Origin: Eretmocerus hayati
Lineage: Eukaryota > Arthropoda > Insecta > Hymenoptera > Aphelinidae
Length of the DNA: 64,000 bases
Assembly (NCBI GenBank): GCA_029851415.1
Contig: CM056742.1
Coordinates: 82,078,748 to 82,142,747 of the forward strand
Direction: 5' to 3'
Under the pieces are notes generated by a model. That model was not told the origin of the DNA. It did not search any database and worked only from the letters and a program-made list of their open reading frames with translations. This document shows, piece after piece, positions 11,641 through 22,791 of this stretch. Position numbers and translations under genes: made by a program. How positions within the stretch are numbered: position 1 is the stretch's first letter; each line of letters starts with the position of its first letter.

Positions 11641-11720
11641 GGGTAGGTCGAGGAAGTTTTTCATTTCCTCTTGCGTATGGAGTGGTACAGAAGACTGATT
11701 GCCTACGTTTCGTTTCCCAG

Positions 11721-12941
11721 GTTTGCTGTCCTCAAGGAAATACGACTGAATCTTCGAACGTTGACAGGCATGTGCGACTAATTACGATCCCAGAGTTTCG
11801 AGAACCGGCTGAACGCTCTGAAGATGACATGCGACGCACTATTCTTGCCCTCTCCGATCCTCATCGGCTTCGTGAGGTTGTGGCAACTATACTGCTCTTG
11901 ACCAGGAATCAAGTTCGAGGTGGCCTTGGAGATCATCACCATGTGGTGCACGTGAATCCGGTTGCCGACGGTCCTAATCGGGAACTTTTGTGTCCTCCTT
12001 CATCTGGCCTCTCTGCCTTCTTGGGTTGTATTGACAGCTTATTGATAATCCCTGGTGTATCCATCGAGGATATCCTTGAATACATCGAAGGAGAACTCCC
12101 AGGACTTCGTGATCGCAGGCGTGCGAACTCCACGCAATTCTACGCGGATAGAGCCTATCTCGCGGAGCAGGCTGCTACCGTTTCTCGACGAGGTGGTGAT
12201 TGCTGTGAGCCCCTGAGCCCTGAAGTGATTATTTTTGAGCCTCCTTCTGCTGCGCAGGATCCTCAGAATGCTGGATCTGACGAGCCTCCCGCTTACATTG
12301 ACGTCGTATTTTCGCCTCCGTCGATTGAGCCTGTGATCCCTGGTGAGGATACCGACCCCGCAGTGCGCGAGGTGGATACTAGTCAATCATCTTCCTCTGA
12401 GCCTTCCGTCATTGATGTGACTATGCCTCGACAGCCGGCGCAACCCTCTGCTAATGCCGACGAGAGGACTACCCGGGATATTCGAGGTCTCCTGCCCGTG
12501 GTGAGGCGCATGGTTGCGCATCAGGAGCTTGCCGCTGACCATCATGTAAATTCTTCCCGTGAGATCACTGCACGTGATGCTATCAATGAGATTTTTTTAT
12601 GCCCAATTTGCTATGACCTCATATACCCATCATGTTTTGTGTGTATGAATGGCCATCAGCTTTGTGATCGGTGTCATCATCGGCAGCGTGATCGCTGCCC
12701 ATTTTGTAGATCGCGGGCAATTTCGAGTAATGCTTTGCTGGGACGAGTTGGTTCCAAAATCTTTTTTCCGTGCAGACATGATCATTTGGGTTGCACTCAA
12801 CGAATGCCTGCCCCTCAGTGGCATGAGCATGTCGAGACTTGTGGTTTCTGTCCTCCAGCTATGACTCGTCGTGAGCGTATGAGAATTGATGCACGCGGTG
12901 ATTCGCTCACTGAAATTTCGGCAGCTTTTGTTTTCAGTTAA
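11721..12941 (+). CDS. SINA/SIAH-class RING finger protein, C-terminal exon
   Basis: Frame begins after a strong acceptor (pyrimidine tract then CCCAG ending 11720) and runs 406 codons to the stop. The N-terminal half contains a folded-looking segment (about 11,790-12,150) with no known domain, then an acidic Pro/Ser linker. The RING at about 12,600-12,715 has C-x2-C-x10-C-x3-H-x2-C-x2-C-x7-C-x2-C, followed by the start of a SIAH-type zinc finger (FPC...GC...H...C) and a short tail. As in the paralog, the SIAH substrate-binding domain is missing. Predicted E3 ubiquitin ligase. Upstream exons are probably 10874-11158 and part of 11224-11640. Confidence 0.6.
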   Translation, partial: VCCPQGNTTESSNVDRHVRLITIPEFREPAERSEDDMRRTILALSDPHRLREVVATILLLTRNQVRGGLGDHHHVVHVNPVADGPNRELLCPPSSGLSAFLGCIDSLLIIPGVSIEDILEYIEGELPGLRDRRRANSTQFYADRAYLAEQAATVSRRGGDCCEPLSPEVIIFEPPSAAQDPQNAGSDEPPAYIDVVFSPPSIEPVIPGEDTDPAVREVDTSQSSSSEPSVIDVTMPRQPAQPSANADERTTRDIRGLLPVVRRMVAHQELAADHHVNSSREITARDAINEIFLCPICYDLIYPSCFVCMNGHQLCDRCHHRQRDRCPFCRSRAISSNALLGRVGSKIFFPCRHDHLGCTQRMPAPQWHEHVETCGFCPPAMTRRERMRIDARGDSLTEISAAFVFS

Positions 12942-13206
12942 ATTCAATCACTTCTGACCCACATATATATTCCAGCCGCTCCATTCAAGTATGTAGCCCC
13001 ATATTCTTGCGCTCGTCTGTATTTGTATTTGTTACATGGCTTGAGCTTCAGATATGTTTCTTGAAATGATGTTGCAGGCAATAAAATTCACAAATCTCAT
13101 CATAGTCTCCTATACGTGCAATAGAATATCACCTCTCGTCCGCATTATTTACGATTCCAGGTTTGAAAAATTCAAGGAAATTCCATTCATTAATAACTAC
13201 ATTCCC
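12942..13206. other. Junction between RING gene and truncated Gypsy element
   Basis: No open frame and no copy of the Gypsy LTR seen at 22,245-22,791. The 3' end of the retroelement must have been lost at or near 13,207. Confidence 0.5.
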
Positions 13207-13809
13207 TCATGCTTCATCCTCACTACCAGAATGATGATTTTTCAGTTTGTCTGTATGAACGACTCGAATTTGATCGCCTTTTTGAATTTTCGCGTTGTGG
13301 GAATCGTAGTCTATTTCGAGAATTTCATATGGACCTTCGTAATATTTTTCGAACTTGCTCGTACGAGGTTCTTTTAGTAAGTAAACCATTTCTCCCACTC
13401 GGAAAAATACAGAAAAAATCTTTCGAGCGTATTGATATTTAGAGCGTAATTTTGACCTCTCTAATGATAATGCAGCTAATGTGCGGATTTGAGTGTAAGC
13501 CTGTGTGATGTCTGCCAGATACTCATCGTAAGTCATAAGTTGATCGCGTGGTGGGAAACTGGACGGCGTTCTTGGCTTTTGCCCATACACAATTTCGTGT
13601 GGAGAGAATCCCGAGCTAGTGTGAACTGAAGAATTCATCGCATATTGGGCGAGTGGTGAGTAGGCATCCCAATCTTCGACGTTTTTAGAGTATATTGCCA
13701 AAAATTCATTTAGAGTGTGATGCATCCTTTCTATTCCGTCATTAGTAGATGGCCTGAACGAGCTCGAAAGTAGCTTATTAATCCTGAACATTCTGGCGAA
13801 TTCTTCCAT
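13207..13809 (-). CDS. int: Gypsy integrase remnant (end of catalytic core and C-terminal domain)
   Basis: Starts just before the third catalytic residue region: the S-S-S-F-R-P-S-T-N-D-G-I-E-R-M-H-H-T-L block contains the expected catalytic Glu. The following helix and the F-S-P-H-E-I-V-Y-G-type motif match Gypsy integrase, and a C-terminal SH3-like/chromodomain-adjacent part (Y-E-G-P-Y-E-I-L) is present. The HHCC zinc domain and the two catalytic Asp residues are missing, replaced by the end of the OTU/macro frame. About 200 residues are therefore deleted. Confidence 0.8.
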   Translation of the reverse strand: MEEFARMFRINKLLSSSFRPSTNDGIERMHHTLNEFLAIYSKNVEDWDAYSPLAQYAMNSSVHTSSGFSPHEIVYGQKPRTPSSFPPRDQLMTYDEYLADITQAYTQIRTLAALSLERSKLRSKYQYARKIFSVFFRVGEMVYLLKEPRTSKFEKYYEGPYEILEIDYDSHNAKIQKGDQIRVVHTDKLKNHHSGSEDEA

Positions 13810-15283
13810 AATTTTTCCCTTGCTCTATGAAATATCCCCATTCGTTTTTATTCAGCATTACCAAATCTCTTATCACTCCGAATGATTTTATCTCCTCATT
13901 TATGACTACTTCTTTCAGGATTTTCACTGTTGAAACTATGTCCGCCCTCAATGTTTTTGTATAGATTGTATTTTTTATTACCAACCCTAACATTTTCTTA
14001 TCTTTATGGTCCGTTATCACAATTTCCCCAATAGACCGCGCTTGGCTGAGCAACTCGTCCCGACTAACGTAACCTCTTGTTATCAAAGCGTTCAAGACCT
14101 CCGAATCCAGATTCGTGTCTGCAGGTATCGCATAAGCCAAATGATCTATGTGTGCAAATGGATGATCGTTTATCGTTCTCACGCCCGAGAAAATGTCTAT
14201 CTCATCCTCATTGATTATCCAAGAGGGTACTTCATGGGGACCTCGCGCTTCTGCCACCAAGTACTTTGCCATTGCACCCTTTTCATGCGGTGCGATTCTC
14301 TCTTCGAATGAGTTTTCTTCGACGGTTTCCTCGAAACCCATCTGCCGCTCTTGTAATGAGACTATTCCTTCGATCGGTCTTTCGGCATTTGATTTTGGAA
14401 TATTTTCGTGTAGCTCGTCCAGAGGGGTTTCAGCCATAACACCTTCTTCGCAATTCTCGTTGTTAATTCTTGGTTCCAAATTTCCTGCTTGAATCTCTTC
14501 CCGGCTCACGGGACGTCCCATCATGGGAATACTGATTTCTCGATACTCTTGTGGCGATGCTCCGTTTATTATGTTATTATATTCTCGCGGCCCTTTATCT
14601 ATGAGAGGTGTAAAATGTTGACCCCTCAGGTGGAGATGTATGAATTTCTTGGAGCTTCCCGCCTTGATATAAGCATATCTCATTCTGTCTCTACACTGCA
14701 AATGTACGCAGATATTTTCATGAAACTGGCGTGAAAATATGTAGAGCGTGTCCACGTCTCCATACTGATCTCGTGAGCTTAGGATTTTCACTGCGTTGAG
14801 TGGATCACTACAGCTCTGAACATATTGACTTTTCAGTAAGTATCGTCGCAGTTGGATGGGTTCCGCTTTTAAGTCTCGCAATATAATTAGCGCATAGAAC
14901 AAACAATTCCCGTCGCCGGGTACGTCAATGCATCGCTCCAACATATGATTTGGTTGCGCACAGTTTTGGTGTTCTTCATAATTTTGGAATCTAACCGACA
15001 ATTCCATGGACTCACTTTTGTCATTTGAAAATTGCCCCGTCATATTTTGCTGGCTCATTTCGGGTGCCGATTGTTCGTCTATTTCCATATTCTGGTACTC
15101 TAGGACTTCTGGCGAATCCGGCGGGTTAGGCGTCAGATCCATTCCATTCATTGGTGACATATGAGGTTGCTCATTTCTCATTTCGATGTCATCATTCAAC
15201 GGTTGGGCCCACGTACGATTGAGATCTGGTCGATAGTTCGTTTTTTCACCTCTTGTTTGTAACTCTTGATCTTCTTGAACAAT
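13778..15283 (-). CDS. OTU-type cysteine protease and macro-like module within Gypsy pol
   Basis: In frame with the upstream pol after one TAA. Counting from 15,199, an OTU signature G-D-G-N-C-L-F-Y-A-L places the catalytic pair at D96 and C99, and a His-Phe motif puts the catalytic His at H195; the length fits an OTU core. OTU enzymes cleave ubiquitin or ubiquitin-like chains. Residues about 345-460 resemble the macro-like (ADP-ribose-binding type) segment that some arthropod Gypsy elements carry before integrase: an I-x-A-D-like motif, then G-x-x-V, an L-V-x-K-N strand and a helix-strand pair. The frame ends where integrase begins in another frame, at an apparent deletion. OTU is confident; macro-like is moderate. 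Confidence 0.75.
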   Translation of the reverse strand: MVQEDQELQTRGEKTNYRPDLNRTWAQPLNDDIEMRNEQPHMSPMNGMDLTPNPPDSPEVLEYQNMEIDEQSAPEMSQQNMTGQFSNDKSESMELSVRFQNYEEHQNCAQPNHMLERCIDVPGDGNCLFYALIILRDLKAEPIQLRRYLLKSQYVQSCSDPLNAVKILSSRDQYGDVDTLYIFSRQFHENICVHLQCRDRMRYAYIKAGSSKKFIHLHLRGQHFTPLIDKGPREYNNIINGASPQEYREISIPMMGRPVSREEIQAGNLEPRINNENCEEGVMAETPLDELHENIPKSNAERPIEGIVSLQERQMGFEETVEENSFEERIAPHEKGAMAKYLVAEARGPHEVPSWIINEDEIDIFSGVRTINDHPFAHIDHLAYAIPADTNLDSEVLNALITRGYVSRDELLSQARSIGEIVITDHKDKKMLGLVIKNTIYTKTLRADIVSTVKILKEVVINEEIKSFGVIRDLVMLNKNEWGYFIEQGKNYGRIRQNVQD

Positions 15284-18200
15284 TTAATGTTGGGTTTCGT
15301 TGGTTCTGGGGAATTCTAGTCGAGTAAGGTTTACAACAGGTTGGAATCTCGCATCCTCGAAATTATGTATGCCCTTATTTTGTGAGAGAGTTCTCTCTTC
15401 CGTTGTTAATCGACTACCTTCGGCTAGGTTAGAGCCTCCATTGCTGTTTGATGTATCTGATACATGTCTTTTTTCCCAAACTAAAATTTGTAAGCCTGCT
15501 CGCCCCTGAGCTTCAAACTCTTCGATGTCCCACGAGAGCGGGGTCCGAATTCTTTTCTTTGCAATGGTAGCTGACTGATTGGAATTGAGTTTTCCAGTAA
15601 TTTTTCCATCTATCTTGAAAGTTGGTGTATTCTGTTGGTTCGTTTGATTGGGCAAATCCGCGTATTTCGTAGAATCTAAATTGACCATCGCTTTATCGAC
15701 ACTTTTCATGGATTCATTGAAGCTTGGCGGATTTCCGGGAACTTGAGCATCCGAAGAATCTTGGTGAATTCCTGAATTCGTTTCCTCGTATATGGTATCG
15801 CCATGTAACAATTTCTTTTTTAATGAAAGAGGTACATTTTTATCCGGCTCTGGTCTATTTATTATCTTGTCTCCTTTTGGTGTACTTGTCATGCGTATTC
15901 CTGCCCCCATTTCTCTTATGGCCTTGTCGGTCACCCCCGGTAATTGCTCAACATTGTTCATTGCCTGGCTCAGGATCGGCTCAGCTGCTGGGTGGTCGTC
16001 GATTTCTTTTAACATATTCCAACCTGGAAAATGTCTTCCCTTTTCACCAACTGCCTTCTTAGCTTCCCTCTGCTTCTTTGTTATCTGAGTGCCACTCCAT
16101 TCTTCGTCGGATATTTCTTCAAAAGAAACATCTGATTGATCGTCTGGAAAATCGACATCCCTCTTCCTTTTCTTCAAGTTGTCCCAATCAATGATATTAT
16201 TAAGTGGTTGCTCTTCTAATTCTTTTGCCTTCCGCTTTTCACCTCTTGTTACGACCAATACTTGGGCTTTATTACGCTTTGCCTCTTCTTCTGCTTCTTC
16301 TTCTTCTTCAGCTAGCCTGTACAGTTCTGCTAAAGGACGCTCGAGGTCTAGCTCTCCTTCTTTCGATACAGGATTCCTTGAAAGGCCATCGACCTGGTTT
16401 TTCTTTCCAGGCGAATAAACCACCGTAAAGGAGTAATTGCGCAACGCGGCTTTAAGCCTGCTGAACCTAAGATCAAGCTTCTTTGTCTTGTTCAAATAGA
16501 CCAATGGTTGATGATCGCAGACGACTGTAAAGTGCTTTCCATAGATGAAGTTTCTGAAGCTTTCCACGCAAAATACTATAGCTAGGAGCTCTCGATCAAA
16601 AGTAGAAAAACGTGTTTCTGATAATTTTAGGGCCCGACTAGCATACGCACAAACGAACTCTTCTTTGCCCTTTTTCTGGCCCAGCAGACCGCCGATGGCA
16701 AATCTTGATGCGTCACTATATATATATATTCATATATCAAGCTCTGGATCAAACGATCTAAGCACTGGGTATGAGCACAGTGCGTCCTTCAATTTCTCAA
16801 ATGCTTCTTGCTGTTCTATCTTCCAATAGAATTTTGTATCGCCTCTCAGCAATAGGTGGAGCGGGTGAGCGATTTCAGCGAAGTTTTTGATGAATCTGCG
16901 ATAGTATGATGCCAACCCTAGGAACTGTCTAACTTTCCTGGTAGTTGTAGGAACAGGGTATTTGCTGACAGCTTCGATCTTCTTGGGGTCTGGGCGAACT
17001 TCCCCATTTCCCACTAAATGTCCTAGAACGCTCGCGTGTTTTTGTAAGAATTGGCATTTGCTTGGTTCTATTGTTAAGTTAGCTTCGTCTAACCGTTTCA
17101 GGACTCTACTAAACTTTGTGAAGTGCTCTTCCAGCGAATTACTAGCTATTAACAGGTCGTCCAAATAGCATTCTACTACATCATGTAACAATCCCCCGAA
17201 GGTGAGATTTATTAACCTCTGAAATACCGGGGCTGCATTGGCTAGACCCATCGGAAGGGCGGCAAACTGGACCAAGGATTCGGTCGTTCTCACGGCTGTT
17301 AAAGGAGACGATTCGGGGTGCAATTTGACCTGAAAGTATCCGGATTTCAGATCTATAGCTGTAATATATTTTGCATCTGATATGCGATCGATCAGATCGG
17401 TTGGATTTGGTAGGGGGTAGTTATCCTTCACCGTGATTTCATTCAATTTTCTGAAATCTGCAACCAAGCGCCACTTTTTCTCTCCGTTTGGCCCTGGTTT
17501 CTTTGGTACTATCCACAACGGACTCGAATATGGTGAGTTTGAAGGTTCCAGTACTCCGTCTTCCAATAATTTATTGACTTGCTTCATCATCTCCTTCCTT
17601 ATCTCAGGAGGGTATCTGTATTGCTTTGCTTTCACTGGTATGTCGGTAGTAGTAACTATTTTGTGTGTAAGTAGATGGGTAGTCTTCAATTTTTCTCCTG
17701 GTAGTCCGAAGACATGTGGTCGTAGACTAATAAGTTTCTTAATATGTTGAATTTCTTCATCATTCAGCCCCTCTAAAGTTTTTGGATCAATTAGTTCGAA
17801 AATGCGAGTTACGCGATCTTTTACTTCTTTGGTACCGAAATTCATTATATTGACTCGTTCTTCAAGCTCTCTTTCTTTTTCTTCTTCTTCCAAATCAAAA
17901 ATATCCCTTTTTGGTTCCGTAGTCTCGCAAGGTTCTAATGTAACTTCTGGTGACTCAACTTCGACTTCTTCATCATTAGTATTAATACACATTGCATAAG
18001 CTTTCCCCCCATTATTTATTGTAACAAAATTTCCGAACAAAATACCCGGGCCCAAATCCTGTAGCCCGACGAATCCCACTTCTTCATCATTTCTAACTCG
18101 AGCATAAATCACTTGCATAGTCCTCGGAGGCAATTTAAACTTTTCTTCTTCTACAAATGGTATTTTCAATTCCCCAAATCTAAGACATTTTGATTTTGCA

Positions 18201-18496
18201 TCGATTATTCCCCCGTACTTTTCGAATTCTCTCCACCCCAGGAGACCATCCGTATTAACTGCAAAATCGTTTGGCACTACGTGCACATCACAATCTAACC
18301 CACTAAGATTCATTTTAATTCGACCTAGAGTATAGCATTCCCCAGCCGTAACTCCCGTGATCGCTATAATATGGTTTTTATCAATTGCCACCCCTTCGCT
18401 GATACATTTTGCCTTCAACAGTGTCACGTCTGCACCTGTATCGGCATAGAACCGCAGGGAACCATTTTTGAAGACTTCATTCTCGAGTTTGACCAC
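15284..18496 (-). CDS. pol: Gypsy pol: aspartic protease, reverse transcriptase, RNase H
   Basis: Protease active site D-T-G-A lies at residues 19-22 from 18,496; the pol frame is also open upstream into gag. The reverse transcriptase has the palm motif Y-L-D-D at 17,167-17,156, preceded by the L-D/Y-P-L-P and D-L-K-S-G-Y motifs. RNase H follows. An in-frame TGA (16,732-16,730) sits inside a short TA-rich microsatellite exactly at the RNase H start, with the frame identical on both sides. Hence the break is a point change or a TA expansion that kept the frame. After RNase H comes the D-H-Q-P-L-V-Y tether and a Glu/Lys-rich linker ending at TAA 15,286-15,284. Confidence 0.85.
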
Positions 18497-21400
18497 CGGG
18501 TGCCTCCGATGATTTGCATCCAGTAGCCTAATCGAGACTTGCCGCTGTGGTGTATCTCCATCGCATAATTGTTCGTGCTCGACCCCGCGGCCTGGTGTCG
18601 AGCATCCTCGAAGTTTGAAGAATTATTCGGGGTTCCCACCGGTTGGTTTTCCTGTCCCATGTTTGACATAGTCATTCCTTGATTGAAATTCCTTGAATCT
18701 ATATTAGAGTTCCTCTGATCATTTGTCTCTTGGAAATTTCTGTTTTGATAGTCGTTCCGGTTAGAATTCTGCCAGTTATTCGCGGGCCCCTGAAACCTAT
18801 CGTTTTGACCATTTCCGTTGAAATTCGGTCTTCCATCCGAATATCGACGATTGTAGTTTCTGGGGTAATAATTCCGATTGACTCTGTAATTGTTGTTATA
18901 GCCTCGGGAATTTCTACCATCATTTTGGTCGTCGTTCCGGTCAAAGTTCTGATTGCGGTTCATATTGTTATTATAGGAGTTTCTATTTCGACTCACATTT
19001 TCGTATGTGTCACGATATTTGCTGCGAAAATTCCGATTAGCATCCCTGTTGTTGTAAGTGTTGTAATTTCTATTGCGACCATTATAGTTATTTCCATCGC
19101 GATTTTGATAGTTTCCGACGGGATCTGAATAGTTCGAGTTATAATTTTGATTGAACCGATCATCCCGGCGATCGTTTCGGCGCGGACCACTATAGTTCAC
19201 GTCGTTGCGCCTTGCGTTGTTATATCTAGGCATCGTTGGCGCCATTTTATCGGTTGGGGTACTCGAAAGATCGCCGTATCTGTTGATACTTCTATCGCGT
19301 TGCTGCGACTGATTTTCGGGAACTTTTCCGGTGTCGATTGCGTCGTTTAGAAATTTACAAGTGTTCAAATCATGACCCTGTCTTCGGCAATATCGACACA
19401 TTTTACTTTCTTTCTTTTTTGGGCATTCCCGTTCAAAATGTCCTTTCGCGTGGCAGTATCTACATTCATCGGACGCTATGGCTCGATTTATCGTTACCGA
19501 TTCCGTTGGTGGAGATGTATTTTTGGTAATTTCCTTCATTTTCTGTTCGACCAGCGTATTCACGAGTGCTATTATTTTGTCCCCGTTTATGTCAGGATTA
19601 CTAATGTTGGAAAATACGGAGCGGGCGCTCGTTTTGTTCTCGAAATTAACTGCTTCTGAAATGGCTTCGCGTAAAGTCTTAGGGTTTGTCGATCTAACCT
19701 GATGTTCCAATGCTCCCGAAAGACCAAAAATAAATTGTTGCAGTGCCTCGTTATTCGCGTTGTTTTTGTAAGTTTCTCGCTCCCAGTCTTTAAGGTTTCG
19801 ATCCGAGTCGTACACATTGAGCAAACGGTTGTGGAGCGTTTGGACACGCAGCCCGTAGTCTCCTGCACCTTCATGCTCTCTCTGTTGTATTAATTTCAAT
19901 TCTGCCAAAACTCTATCTGCTCCGCCAACTCCACTATACTGGGTAGTCATATCCGACAACAATTTTTCGATCGAAGTATATTTGGTAATCGTGCAGTGTA
20001 ACCTTCGGCGGCTCTGCCTTGGAGTTTACGAGCCAAGGTTGCCAATATCCACGGCTCCGCGTCTGGGCCGTATTCCTCTACAATGTACCTCACAGATTGA
20101 CAGAAGAAAGCTGACATGTCGGGATTTCCATCGTATGGCATGATATTATTAAGAGCTTGATTCAGAGTGAGTTTGAATTTGGATGTACGACGTCTATCAA
20201 CTAGAACTTGATTTTCCGGGTCCTTTGCAGAAAAGCGTTTGACCTTTGTGTTTGTATTTGACTCACAGTCGCTTTCCCTTGACGATCCTTTACTACCGTT
20301 CCTTCGAGACTGGTTTATTGAACGAGTACTCCTGTTCGCCTTTTCGTTCTGGTTTGCATTGATTGTCCGATTTCTACCATCTTCCACGTAATTTTCGTCA
20401 CCGCTACGGCTACTGTAACGTCCGGGGCTGTCGTCGTCCGAAGCATCTGGGTCAGTAGAGGACAAGAAGTCATCCTCGTATTTTATTTTATTCAAATAAC
20501 GGTCATGTCTCGATCGCCTCAGACGACTCGGTTTTTCTGTTTCTTGCTCATCATCGCATGAGTCTCCAAAATTCTTTCGATAAGTACGACGCATATGTCC
20601 GCGAGATCGACGATCGGATCGATATCCGTTCGGCGAGTATTCGCGCGTATCGCGTGGCTTCTCGTTGTCAACTCGATAATTTGGCTGGTCACAATTCTTC
20701 ATCATGTTAGTACGAGAGTTCATTTTATTGTCGTTCAACTCAGTGTCAAGATTGTTAGGTATCTGACGATCAGAGTGACTAGCGAATCCAGCGTCCATAC
20801 TAATGAGTCGGGGGCTTTTCGGATTCTGTTCTCTCTTTTCATTGTTGAACCAATTTTCGCTCAGCTCGGTGTCAGGTCCTTTGTAGGTCCGACGAGCCGA
20901 GTGGCTAGCGAGTACTGCGTCCTTACTATTCAGTCGGCGGCAAAAACTCTGGTTCTGTGAAGAACGACCTACTCGAACGTTTCCACTCGTCACCCGAGGA
21001 TGCGAGTTTTCACTATTGACATTAACGAGAGGCCACGGGTCTGTTTCAGCCATTACGTATTCGTTTTCCGGAGTTGAGCGATCAATCCAGTCGTCAGTGA
21101 TTCGTTCGGTCATTCGAGCGCCTCGGTTTAAAAACCCGGCTGGATGAACCGGTTGCTCTAAGCGCGTAGATTCCGCATTCATGCGTTCTTCCCCGAAATT
21201 CGCATAGTTTTGGTTATGTATCTCTTCGTCGCCCCTTGGCAATTTGGGTCTCGCACCGGTCGCTATTTGCGAATTTTCGAGATAATCCTTTAGGCTTCCT
21301 AACAAAGTCACTTCGTTATCCGAAAAATATTCCGGGTCGGTTGCAAGAACTCGGCTTAGATCGCGAATCGCGATTTCCGCGTGCATCCCCCCTGGCTGCT

Positions 21401-21644
21401 CTAAACCGATATCCGCAGTCATGAGCGCTACATAGGTATCACGAGCCGTCACATCACCTCCTTGCATTCTACCAAGATATTCTGATTTCAGCTGACCGAT
21501 ATTTCCGAATTCGGTGTCGTTTTGGGTTTCGCTTCTTTCTACAGCTTCCTCTTGCTTCTCGGGAACTTGGTTAACCGCAATTTGTTCGGAATTATTCTCC
21601 GTAGTCTCGGAAGTTTGATTCGAGAATCTGCGCCCTCTTGCCAT
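18424..21644 (-). CDS. gag: Gypsy gag, frameshifted
   Basis: Starts at ATG 21,644. The N-terminal ~400 residues are charged and low complexity, with an imperfect internal repeat. A capsid-like segment begins near 20,180. The frame breaks near 19,980 (a one-base indel), and capsid continues in a second frame from about 19,975 to 18,424. Two CCHC zinc knuckles (C-x2-C-x4-H-x4-C) lie at about 19,470-19,370. An Asn/Arg/Tyr-rich RNA-binding tail follows. The gag end overlaps the start of pol in a different frame, which fits a programmed gag-pol frameshift, although decay cannot be excluded. Confidence 0.8.
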
Positions 21645-22230
21645 GATCCTGGTATACGGTGAAAATCTATTTAACTGCAAAGTTGACAGTTTTAATTTCA
21701 CGATGCCAAGTATACACAGTTGTGTGACGCGTGAAAAACTATCACACAATTCCAACGGGTCAATTTCAGCAGGTTGTGACCCGTGAATGAGATGAAAGTT
21801 ACTTGAGAAGGGTTTTTGATTCGGGGACCACCTCTTCTATTCGGTAATTAGTAATTATAGTTTTCTCGAGCTTGAATTTTTGGGTTTAGGGGTTAAAATT
21901 AAAATAGATGAAATAGTTCAAACCTGTAAATATTTTGGCTTCTAGATGGTTTGAAAAAGAATGAGTCTTTGCCTCGCGACTCTCCCCACGAGGGACAAAT
22001 ATTGGGGTAAATAAATTTTCTTACCCGATAGTAGCGAAGACTGCGATGGCGCAAATCCAGATGAACATCCTTCCTGTCTCTTTGTAGTTAGAAATTCGTC
22101 AATGTTGCTTGGATGCTTATGTTTTCAAAAACGCGCCGCGATTTGACCTGAAATCCCTATTCGGGGGAAAAATTTTTTGACTGATTCTATACTGCTTGAA
22201 AAATCTAAATCCTTGCAGACAGAATCCCAG

Positions 22231-22241
22231 CGCTGTCACCA
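22231..22241 (-). other. Candidate tRNA primer binding site
   Basis: TGGTGACAGCG on the minus strand, three bases inside the LTR end. TGG at the start complements a tRNA 3' CCA. The following bases look closest to leucine-type primer sites, but I cannot assign the tRNA. Confidence 0.5.
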
Positions 22242-22244
22242 GTT

Positions 22245-22791
22245 TGTTATGAACCAGGGTTCTTAAGGTTCATGTGCTATGGGTTCTATTCTGTCCTTAC
22301 CAGACCGTCGGGTCAGTAAGTTGGGGTGCAAGGTATTCTCAGAATGATAAGTCCAAGATGTTGAGTGCAGTATAGATTTTATTCAAAGGTAAGTTATGAA
22401 TCTGAGAGAGAGACTGTTACAACTGTTCGTTATTCTACTGATTCTACAATGGTACGAGAGTATCAAGGGCTGAGACTACTCGTCCTGGAATGCTGCTAAT
22501 CGCGGAGTCTACGCTACGAGTTTACGTGGTCAACTGAGACTCTAGAAGCGCTGCCCGCGGCTTTTGCACCGTATTTATACTAGTCCTCGTGCTGCGATGA
22601 AATGCGTGTCGGCGCCTGTGTGCTCGCGCATTCCTGCGTCATTGCGCTCGTTCTCGAACATTCCAGAAAGCTCTAGACTGGCGCCTCTGAGTCACAGCTA
22701 TTGAATCTTGCACGTGCCGTTAGTGGCGTTTTGTTGCATCGAATCTTGCAAGAGCTACTAGAAGGCATGGAGCTAGACCTGCTCCATGACA
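22245..22791 (-). repeat. Gypsy 5' LTR
   Basis: 547 bp with TG...CA ends on the element strand (starts at 22,791, ends at 22,245). The inner end is followed at two bases by a TGG-starting primer binding site, which fixes this boundary. The outer boundary is set by the CA terminus and the switch to satellite sequence at 22,792. No second LTR occurs in the window. Confidence 0.65.
22572..22579 (-). promoter_or_regulatory. TATA box of the LTR promoter
   Basis: TATAAATA on the minus strand inside the LTR, about 210 bases from its upstream end, in the expected U3 position for the Gypsy transcript. Confidence 0.5.

Larger units (their letters stand above)
13207..22791 (-). mobile_element. Decayed Gypsy (Metaviridae) LTR retrotransposon with OTU and macro-like domains
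   Basis: Read on the minus strand, the order is 5' LTR (22,791-22,245), primer binding site, untranslated leader, gag, protease, reverse transcriptase, RNase H, acidic/basic linker, OTU domain, macro-like domain and a remnant of integrase. No env and no 3' LTR are found. Damage includes one frameshift in gag near 19,980, an in-frame TGA at 16,732-16,730, an in-frame TAA at 15,286-15,284, and loss of the integrase zinc-binding and first catalytic regions. The element is therefore not autonomous. It abuts a satellite array at its LTR side, which suggests insertion into the satellite followed by deletion of the far end. Confidence 0.9.

Noticed and set aside
12942..13206. 3' LTR or env of the Gypsy element
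   Set aside because: No match to the LTR at 22,245-22,791 and no open frame of env length.
18730..19128. Plus-strand 132-codon hydrophobic frame resembling a membrane protein
   Set aside because: Antisense of the Asn/Arg-rich gag tail; composition effect.
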